Positions 56,037 to 64,000 of a stretch of DNA of 64,000 bases are shown piece after piece. Under the pieces are notes generated by a model. It made no database searches and had not been told where the DNA came from. It saw nothing but the letters and a program-made list of their open reading frames with translations. The stretch comes from Astragalus membranaceus (Eukaryota; Streptophyta; Magnoliopsida; Fabales; Fabaceae), in contig CM076846.1 in assembly GCA_039519185.1 (NCBI GenBank), forward strand, positions 147,698,605 through 147,762,604, given 5' to 3'. The translations under genes and the position numbers were made by a program. The first letter of the stretch is position 1; every line of letters begins with the position of its first letter.

Positions 56037-56255
56037 AAGAGGAGAATCGATTTCTTGCCTGTGGGAAACAGGTGAGGAATCGATTTTCCTTTTTAAGAAA
56101 GGAGTGAGGAATCGATTATATTTTTACACAAGGAAGTGATAACTCTAATTTATATAGAGTTATTTATACTTCTAAATGCAACAAATTGTTTTAACTCAAG
56201 TACAAAGTGTGTTAAATATAGTGGTATTAGTAAAATAACAACATTCTAGGAATTA

Positions 56256-57742
56256 TGTGATGAATAAAGCATTTTGTATATATATATTGGTATGTTTTAT
56301 GTGTTTGTTCAGTTTTCCTACAGATGATGCTTCTGCACCACAATGCTTCTGCATTTAGTGCTTCTGCACCACGATGCTTCTGCACTTAGTGCTTCTACAC
56401 CATCCTGCGCTGAAGATTTATAACCCCACAATGGAAGCACCTCAATACATACCTCTGCTCCAAAACTTCTATGACATCATGCTTTGTCACAAATCACATG
56501 GAGCACATGGCCACATGCATAAAGAGGCGCCCACCATAAACATCATCATGAAAGGCTATTCATCTAAAGACACATGGCCTTACATAATTGGACCTCTCCT
56601 TATGGAAATGTGCTGAACTCAATCTACTTATCTAAAGATCTGAAAAGCAACCATGGTTAGGCCTCCTTAGGTTAACTTGGTTTTCAAGCAAACCCTCAAG
56701 CAAAGGAAATCTCCAAGGCTATAGAAAGGGCTCCCACTTCTCACTTGAAGGGCATCACATATCTCACTTGATAATATGTAGATCAAACACTTTACTTATA
56801 TTTTAGTAGTTTCATTTCTTGCATTTTATTCAGTAGTTAGTTGTAAGAAGGTGAGGAAGGAATTGAAACCCTCTTCCTCCACTTCTTCATAGATAGACGA
56901 AGGAATCAGTGCTTCTGCACCAATCAGAATTCATGCAAAGGAACATCAATCCGTGTAACTTCTACCCTATTGATACCTTTTATATGATTCATATTATTAT
57001 GCTCCTTACATATTCTCTCTATTATATAATGAGTAACATGAGCTAAATTCCTTTAGTTGAAATGTTCTAAACTTATAATGAGTTTTGAGTAAGTTATTAT
57101 GCTTTTAAGTGTTGTAGCATTTTGGGTCTTGTGTTATACTATATCCATCTTATTTTAAGGTTGATCGCTTAAAAGAAGTAGAGTTATATACACAGACATG
57201 ATTTATTACTAGAAATCAAGACTAATAAGGGTGAGTGTTTTAATAAAGGCTTTGTTGACTTGTTAATAAAGAAAACTTTGTTAAAACCATGTTAAGTCCT
57301 AGACATAGGATAACATAGTCCTTAGGGTGAAACAGTGGGTACCTCACAGGCAGGAGTGAACTTATTTAGCAAGCCCAAACATGGGAAGCTTGTAATGAAA
57401 CTCTGAAGAAAGTAGCTGACAAACACACATATATGCAACTGCACTTGATGCTTCTGCATCATAGTGCTTGTGCATCTCTAAAAGCATAGAAACTCTCAAA
57501 ATAAGCATTATCTAGTAAAGACATCTCAACTATCTTTCTCAACTGATTTCCTTCATCTTAATTTACATACTTGCATTCTGTTTTTACTTAAACTAAAAAC
57601 CCCAAAATTTGTGAGTAGAATAGTAGTACTAATTTATATGCTTTCTAAACATACATAAAGTTAATCCAATCCCTGTGGGTTCGACCTTTCTTATCATTAT
57701 ATTACTTGTTTGTGACTGTGTATACTTGCACATCTTATCACA
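56256..57742 (+). repeat. 5' LTR of the Athila-type element
   Basis: The start is inferred from the TGTGAT/ATCACA inverted ends; no second LTR is in the window to confirm it. GATGCTTCTGCACC-type motifs cluster at 56325-56400 and recur at about 56910 and 57435-57475. Confidence 0.65.
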
Positions 57743-57753
57743 CACCAAGTTTT

Positions 57754-57771
57754 TGGCGCCGTTGCCGGGGA
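57754..57771 (+). other. Primer-binding site, tRNA-Asp type
   Basis: TGGCGCCGTTGCCGGGGA, the canonical Athila/Tat site. Confidence 0.85.
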
Positions 57772-57866
57772 TTGCCATTAATTTTTGTTGTTTAGATTTA
57801 TAAATTAGTATTTTATTACTCTGGTAGTTATTTTCTGTGCAGAAACAGGTGCAGATGCACTAGCTT

Positions 57867-59247
57867 ATGCCCTGAGATAAGCCACCAGAATTTGAATTCA
57901 ATCCAGAGATTGAAAGAAGGTTCAGGAGTTTGCTAAGACTTCAAAAGCAAAGGAATCAAGACTGCAGAAACATGTCTCATCACAGTGAAGGACAAAGCTC
58001 AAGATCAGCCTCGGTTGGAGGAGGACTTGGTTCACAGCATGATACTGAAGAAGGACACAGAAATCAATTCATCAACATGGGCCCAATAGGTATGATTAAA
58101 GATAGAAATAGACCCATGTGGGATTATGCTATGTTTAATCATCAAAATATGCAAACAAGTATAGCAAGACCTCATATTGATGCTGTGCATTTTGAATTTA
58201 AACCCATGATGTTCCAAATGCTACAAACAATTGGTCAATTTGGTGGATCTCTCCATGAGGATCCCCATGAGCATTTAAAACAGTTTTTAGAAGTATGTAG
58301 TAACTTTATTCTTCCTGGTGTTAGTGAAGATGCATTTAGACCTAAACTATTTCCATACTCTTTAAAAGATAAGGCTAAATCATGGTTAAATTCAATGGAG
58401 CCTAATTCTATCCATTCATGGATTGAAATAGCTGAAAAGTTCTTAGCAAAATATTTTCCACCCATCAAAAATGCCAGGATGAGAAATGATATTACATCTT
58501 TTAGACAAAAATAATTTGAATCATTGTTTGAAGCATGGGAAAGATGAAAAGAATTTTTAAGAAAATGTCCACATCATGGTCTGCCTATCATTATTCAAAT
58601 GGAAACTTTTTATAATGGTTTAGAACCCCAAACCAGAATAATGCTTGATGCATCATCTAGGGGTGTGTTATTAAACTTATCTTATAATGAAGCATGTGAA
58701 TTAATTGATAGAATTGCAACCAATAGTTCTAGTTGGCCTACTGAGAGGGTAAGTGCCCAAAAGAAACCATCAGGGGTACATGAAATCAGTGATATATCAG
58801 TCTTATCTGCTCAGTTAGCCTCTCTGACAAACTTGTTTAAAAACTTCACTTCAACCAGTGCATCTGCACCTAGTGCAGCTGCACCAACTGAAAACACTGC
58901 AGCAGCCATAGAACAAACCCCCCCCAGGAGACACAAGTTGTGTGTATTGTGGAGGAGGCCATTTGTATGAAGAATGTCCCAGCAACCCTGTCTCTGTCAA
59001 TTTTGTAGAATATAACAGGAATAACAACCCTTACTCTAACACCTATAACCCTGGCTGGAAAAACCACCCAAATTTCAGATGGAACAATACTGGTGCATCT
59101 GCACCAGCCACACCACCAGAATTTCATTCTCAGAACAACCAAAGACAACAACCACCTGCCACTGATAACTCCTTAACAGCCTTGCAAGCATAAGATGGGA
59201 CGGTTAGGCAAGCATAAGATGCCTCTATAAAAAATTTAGAGAATCAG
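57867..59247 (+). pseudogene. Athila-type gag
   Basis: An ATG at 57867 is followed two codons later by TGA (57873), then the frame continues with PPEFEFNPEIERRFRSL. The capsid part includes FGGSLHEDPHEHLKQFLEVC and FPYSLKDKAKSWLNS, with stops at 58512 (TAA) and 58545 (TGA), then METFYNGL and NEACELIDRIA. After a shift in a C-run near 58922 comes the zinc knuckle CVYCGGGHLYEEC. Two more stops follow (59191, about 59215) inside a small duplication of GCAAGCATAAGATG. Linkers contain SASAPSAAAP and GASAPA, encoded by the GTGC micro-motif. Confidence 0.88.
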
Positions 59248-60789
59248 GTGGGACGGTTAGCAACAGCTCTGTATCAAAGACCAACAGGTACATTACCATC
59301 AAATACAGAAGCTACCACAGCCCACAGGCCAGGAAAGGAGCAGGTGAAGGCCATTGCTCTAAGAAGTGGAAAAGATCTTACGGATCCAGGTGAATATCAA
59401 GGTGAAGGTAAGGGAGAAAAAAATAAAAATGAAAAAAATACTCATGGTGCCGAAGCACCAGATGCATCTGCATCTCATGAAGTTCCAACTCCAAGGTTAG
59501 TTCCTGAATACCCTCCTCCTCCTTATCCTCAAAGATTAAAAAAGGCACATAAGGAGAAGCAATTCAGTAAGTTTCTTGAGATTTTAAAACAAATACACAT
59601 CAATGTTCCCTTAGTTGAAGCACTTCATCAAATGCCTAATTATGCTAAATTTATGAAGGATGTACTTTCAAAAAGAAGAAGATTAGGGGATTTTGAAACA
59701 GTTGCTATGTCTAAAGAATGCAGTCTAATTCTACAAATCAAAATTCCAAGAAAACTAAAGGATCCTGGTAGCTTTACAGTCCCATTCTCAATAGGAAAAT
59801 CTTATACAGGTCGTGCATTGTGTAATTTAGGTGCAAGTATCAACTTAATGCCTAAATCCATATTTACACAATTGGGGATTGGAAATGTTAGGCCTACAAC
59901 AGTAACACTTCAACTAGCTGATAGATCAATAGCTTATCCAGAAGGAATCATTGAAGATATTTTGGTTAAGGTTGCCAAATTTGTATTTCCTGTAGATTTT
60001 GTTATTCTTGATTTTGATGCAGATAAAGAAGTCCCAGTCATTCTTGGGAGACCATTCTTAGCAACTGGGAAAGCACTAATTGATGTGCAAAAGGGAGAAC
60101 TAACCATGAGAATAAATGATCAAGAGGTGAAGTTCAATGTGATGAATGCTCTGAAGTATCCTGCTGAGGAGAGTGAAGAGTGCTCAGCAATCACCAATCT
60201 TGACCATTTGGTGCAGAAGCAATTCCAGAAACAGTATGATTATCTCACTAGTGCACTAGCACCAGATGCTTCTGCACCTCCTGAAGAAGAAATCTTGGAA
60301 AAAGACATTTTTTCAAGAAAAGCACCAGCACAAAAGGTATGGTCTAGAACTTTTGAATCTCTTAATTTAGAAGACCCTAACCTTAAAAAGAATTTACCCT
60401 CAATTGAACAACCTCCTAAGCTAGAATTGAAAGAATTGCCCAAACATTTGAAGTATGCTTTCTTAGGGGAAGATGATGCACTCCCAGTGATCATTGCCTC
60501 TGACTTAACAATAGAGCAGGAGCATGATCTCATTTGTACCTTAAGAAAGCATTCAAAAGCTATAGGCTGGCAAATGGCAGACATAAAAGGAATTAGCCCT
60601 TCTATATGCATGCATAGGATAAATTTAGAAGATAACTCTAAAAATTATATAGAAGGGCAAAGAAGGCTAAATCCTATAATGAAAGAGGTTGTAAAGAAAG
60701 AAATCATCAAGTGGCTAGATGCTGGAATCATATACCCCATATCTGATAGTGCATGGATAAGCCCTATTCAATGTGTTCCAAAGAAATGA
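59248..60789 (+). pseudogene. Athila-type protease and start of reverse transcriptase
   Basis: This long open piece covers the gag end (ENQVGRLATAL just before it), a charged linker, KFLEILKQIHINVPLVEAL, the protease (near residues 185-300) and the pre-RT linker. The active-site motif, normally C-D-L-G-A-S in this lineage, is C-N-L-G-A-S here (codon 59824), which should abolish proteolysis; the flap and ILGRPFLATG motifs are intact. RT begins with LRKHSKAIGWQMADIKGISP and SAWISPIQCVPKK, then TGA at 60787. The linker AP-DASAPP is one of the micro-motif insertions. Confidence 0.9.
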
Positions 60790-60808
60790 GGTATGACAGT
60801 AATAGCCA

Positions 60809-61906
60809 ATGAAAAAAAATGAATTGATACCAACAAGAACTGTTACAGGTTGGAGGATCTGTATGGATTCTAGAAAACTCAATAAGGCCACAAAGAAAGA
60901 TCACTTCCCTTTACCCTTCATTGACCAAATGTTAGATAGGTTGGCAGGTAATGAGTTTTATTGTTTCTTAGATGGTTATTCAGGGTACAATCAGATTGCA
61001 ATAGAACCTGAAGACCAACAAAAAACTACCTTTACATGCCCCTATGGAACATTTGCATTTAGAAGAATGCCTTTTGGACTCTGTAATGCACCTGCAACAT
61101 TCCAAAGGTGCATGATGTTCATCTTTTCTGACTTCATTGAGCAATCAATGGAAGTATTCATGGATGATTTCTCAGTCTTTGGAAACACATTTCAAACATG
61201 TTTATCAAATTTAGAGAAAATTCTCCAAAGATGTGAGGAAACAAACTTAGTACTTAATTGGGAGAAATGCCATTTCATGGTACAAGAAGGCATTGTATTA
61301 GGTCACAAAGTATCAAAGAAAGGTCTGGAAGTAGATCAAGCAAAGATTGAGGTCATTGAAACACTACCACCTCCAACAAATGTCAAGGGAATCAGAAGCT
61401 TCTTAGGCCATGCAGGCTTCTACAGAAGATTTATCAAAGATTTTTCAAGGACATCCAAGCCATTATGTACACTCTTGCAAATTGATGCACCTTTTAACTT
61501 TGATGAGCCTTGTATGGAAGCATTCCAAAAACTCAAAAAAGCATTGGTAACTGCACCAGTGATTGTTACACCAGATTGGAGCAGGCCCTTTGAATTAATG
61601 TGTGATGCTAGTGACTTTGCTGTAGGAGCTGTCTTAGGACAAAGGTATGACAAAATCTTTCATTCTATTTATTATGCTAGCAAGACATTAATTGAAGCTC
61701 AAATGAATTATACTGTAACAGAAAAAGAATTGTTAGCAGTGGTTTTTGCATTTGATAAATTTAGATCTTACTTGGTTTGCACCAAAATTATTGTCTATAC
61801 TGATCATGCTGCCATCAAGTACTTAATTTCCAAGAAAGATGCAAAACCAAGGTTAATAAGATGGATTCTCCTCCTTCAAGAATTTGATCTTGAAATCAGA
61901 GACTAA
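60809..61906 (+). pseudogene. Athila-type reverse transcriptase and RNase H
   Basis: It joins the preceding piece after a one-base slip in an A8 run near 60812. RT motifs: WRICMDSRKLNKATKKDHFPL, CFLDGYSGYNQI, RRMPFGLCNAPATFQRCM and the catalytic FMDD near 61159, then FLGHAGFYRRFI. RNase H: MCDASDFAVGAVLGQ, TEKELLAVVFAFDKFRSYL and YTDHAAIKYL, all three acidic positions present. A TAA at 61904 replaces the usual Lys of EIRDKKG. Apart from that stop the domain is intact. Confidence 0.92.
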
Positions 61907-63332
61907 AAGGGGGTGGAGAATCAGGTTGCTGACTATTTATCTAGACTTGAAGGTGAAAGAACAGGTACACAAAAGGGAGAGATCAAGGAAAGCTTTCCTG
62001 ATGAAAAACTGTTAGCCATAACTCTAACAGCACCAAGTGCTTCTGCACCTTGGTTTGCTGACATTGTTAACTTTCTTGTAAGCAAGGTGGTACCAGTGGA
62101 TATGACTTACCAACAAAGAAGGAGATTTTTTCACATAATCAAGGAATATCACTGGGATGAACCATTTCTCTACAAAATGTGTCCAGACCAATTAATGAGG
62201 AAATCCATCCCCCAAGAAGAACATCAAGCAGTGCTTCTGCACTGCCATGTTGCACCATATGGAGGTCACTTTGGATGCAACAGAACAGCAGCTAAGGTAC
62301 TACAGTCTGGTTATTATTGGCCAACTTTATTTAAAGATGCATATTCAATGGCCAAAACTTGTGACAAATGTCAAAGAGCAGGTAATATTTCTGAAAAACA
62401 TGAAATGCCTAGAACCAATATATTAGCAATTGAACTTTTTGATGTATGGGGCATGGATTTCATGGGACCATTTCCACCTTCTTTTGGCAAACAATATATC
62501 TTTGTAGCTGTAGATTATGTGTCCAAATGGGTAGAGGCAGTAGCATTGCCTAATAATGATGCCAAATCTGTTAGCAAATTCCTTTTGAAAAACATTTTTA
62601 CAAGGTTTGGCACCCCAAGGGCAATTATCAATGATGAAGGATCACATTTTTGCAATAAACTTATTGAAAATCTTCTTGCAAAATATGGGATTAAGCATAA
62701 AATTGCTACAGCCTACCACCCACAAATAAGTGGGCAAGCTGAGCTATCAAATAGGGAAATTAAAAATGCTTGAAAAAATGGTTGGACCATCTAGAAAAGA
62801 TTGGTCCTTACATTTAGATGAAGCATTATGGGCATACAGAATAGCATTTAAAACACCATTAGGTATGTCCCCCTATAGATTAGTCTATGGCAAAGCATGC
62901 CATCTGCCTGTTGAATTGGAAACCAAATCTTATTGGGCTATGAAAAAGCTAAATTATGATCTCCACAAAGCAGGAGCACAAAGGTTTTTAGAGTTGAATG
63001 AATTAGATGAATTTAGGCAATTCTCATATGAGAATACAGAAATTTACAAAACAAAAACCAAAGCTTGGCATGACAAGAAAATTCAAAGAAGAGAGCTTAG
63101 AGAAGGAGGAATGGTCTTGCTATACAATTCCAGGTTGAAATTATTTCCTGGAAAACTGAGATCAAGATGGTCAAGGCCATTCAAGCTAATCAAAATTTAC
63201 CCCCATGGTGCAGTTAATTTATATGATGCAACCACAAACAGCACTTTCAAGGTAAATGGGCAGAGAGTCAAAATGTACTATGGTGAACATGTGGTGAGGG
63301 ATAAACTCACCACCCATTTTCAAAATCTCTAA
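61907..63332 (+). pseudogene. Athila-type integrase
   Basis: VENQVADYLSRLEG continues RNase H. After a linker with APSASAPW come the zinc domain (LLHCHVAPYGGHFG...CDKCQRAG), the DDE core (VWGMDFMGPF, INDEGSHFCN, HPQISGQAELSNREIK) and, after a frameshift near 62762, the C-terminal region (LGMSPYRLVYGKACHLPVEL, WSRPFKLIKIYPHGAV). It ends normally at 63332. The first micro-motif of the zinc domain (AGTGCTTCTGCACTG at about 62231) codes for the conserved LLHC stretch. Confidence 0.9.
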
Positions 63333-63876
63333 GAAAAGGAGATAGTCAGGCTGAAAGACTCTTAAAACAAGCGCTTATGGGAGGCAACCCATGTTAGTTA
63401 ATATTTAGTTATGCAAATTTTGTTCAATTTAATGTTTTTCAAGTGTTTTGTAGGAAAACAGTTTTTTTAGTGCTTCTGCACTTAGGTGCATCTGCACCTA
63501 ACAGTTCTTCAGTGCTACTGCACCAGAATTTCAAATTTAAAAATACACTTGGTTGGAAATTTTTTTTTTTCAAAAACTGCCAGCACAACAAAATAGCAGT
63601 TGTGATCTCTGGCATAGACTTCGTGTGGTGTCACCTAGCCACCCACGTGTCCTCACGCATGCAAGTTACACTCACACACCCTAACGGCTACTACCAAGCA
63701 TTAATCACACTCAAACTTCCCCAAAGTGACCGTTTCCCTTCACCACTAATCACTCTATCACTCACAGAAACCGTAATTCACGAAATCCCTTTCTCGATCA
63801 AGAAAATCCCCAATTTCTGAGAATACGAAGTACCATCTTCTTGCGAAAATTCAAAGTTCCTTGCCAACAATCAACA
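63333..63876 (+). other. Post-pol region
   Basis: AAGCGCTTATGGGAGGCAACCCATG (63369-63393) is the usual element after Athila pol. Four micro-motif copies lie at 63470-63525. An open stretch at 63443-63820 has no recognisable domain. Confidence 0.6.
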
Positions 63877-64000
63877 ATGGTTCGCAAACAAAGCGCAAAC
63901 AAAACCTCAGGCAAGAGCAAGGCCAGCACAGTAACCTCTTCACAACAACATCCAAAGAAGCAATCCAGTGTTACTGCACCTGCTTCACGTACTGTGGACC
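63877..64000 (+). CDS. Start of a third ORF, incomplete at the window edge
   Basis: An ATG at 63877 opens at least 41 codons (MVRKQSANKTSGKSKAS...) to the window end: basic, Ser/Thr/Lys-rich, with TAPAS from a micro-motif copy. Athila and Calypso elements have an extra ORF after pol, often called env-like; position and composition fit, but no domain can be seen in so short a piece. Confidence 0.45.
   Translation, partial: MVRKQSANKTSGKSKASTVTSSQQHPKKQSSVTAPASRTVD

Larger units (their letters stand above)
49841..56183 (-). repeat. Minus-strand LTR split by a copia insertion
   Basis: The outer parts 49841-50870 and 56037-56183 form one LTR-like sequence: TGTTGGACTAT at the left, GCAACA at the right. 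On the minus strand it has a U3 with nine AATCGATT motifs (six at 50655-50847, three at 56045-56119), a TTATAAATA box near 50602, and a transcribed part with many short phrases such as CAATCTCCCCGATTGAA. No PBS, PPT or target repeat is visible, so it could be a solo LTR whose flanks have changed. Confidence 0.5.
56256..64000 (+). mobile_element. Athila-type Ty3/gypsy element, right end outside the window
   Basis: A 1.49-kb LTR (TGTGAT...ATCACA), a tRNA-Asp PBS, gag, PR, RT, RNase H and integrase in order, then the GCGCTTATGGGAGGCAACCC sequence typical after pol in this lineage and the start of a further ORF. At least six stops and three frameshifts disrupt gag-pol. GTGC-N4-GCAC micro-motifs recur throughout. 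Confidence 0.9.

Noticed and set aside
58235..58514. Readthrough of the TAA at 58512 as a programmed gag-pol event
   Set aside because: A second stop follows 33 bases later and several others lie in gag-pol; simple decay explains it better.

Overview
This is repeat-dense plant nuclear DNA. I see no intact host gene; almost every base that can be assigned belongs to a transposable element (TE). The mix of families is typical of large legume genomes (my best guess is a cool-season papilionoid such as Medicago, Trifolium, Vicia, Pisum or Cicer): Ogre-type elements with a tRNA-Arg-like primer site and LTRs starting TGTYATACCCCAATTTTGTCC, Athila/Tat elements with a tRNA-Asp-like primer site, Tekay-like chromoviruses, copia elements, a MULE, a CACTA end and a Stowaway MITE. 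The species is inference; the TE assignments rest on readable domains, LTR pairs, primer sites (PBS), polypurine tracts (PPT) and target-site duplications (TSD).

1-19 kb: an old minus-strand Ty3/gypsy element (gag to RNase H) is cut twice. On its left a shrunken Athila-like element (1-1405) replaces its integrase end. In its middle sits a complete 12.7-kb Ogre-like element (2961-15645, TSD ATTAG) with 2.6-2.9 kb LTRs, no gag or pol, a 1.4-kb minisatellite of 20-bp units before the PPT, and a Mutator-type MITE (5083-5398, 9-bp TSD) in the 5' LTR only. 19-30 kb: the end of a second, minus-strand Ogre-type element, carrying a 2.4-kb solo LTR (19324-21716, TSD GGGGA), then a non-coding chromovirus derivative with two LTRs (21761-30173). 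30-39 kb: AT-rich DNA with a LINE-type RNase H relic, a non-autonomous Athila/Tat derivative (31858-36412), a decayed minus-strand copia gag-PR-IN, and the terminus of a CACTA transposon. 39.7-46.7 kb: a Stowaway MITE, then a complete MULE (40293-46662) with ~340-bp TIRs, a 10-bp TSD, an open transposase gene and a second divergent gene. 47-56 kb: three LTR relics, the last split by a full-length copia element (50871-56036, TSD AAGAG). 56-64 kb: a plus-strand Athila-type element with LTR, gag, PR, RT, RH, IN and the start of a third ORF that runs off the window.

The most unusual content is structural rather than coding. The transcribed part of the Ogre-like LTR and its leader hold seven two-level stem-loops whose stems differ in sequence but keep pairing. 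The chromovirus-type LTRs carry palindromes in a fixed two-plus-two layout. Two unrelated LTR families have U3 regions packed with AATCGATT. The Athila-type element is peppered, in LTR and coding linkers alike, with a GTGC-N4-GCAC micro-motif. The MULE is the only element whose genes still look functional; its two promoters are flanked by the same modules in mirror order.
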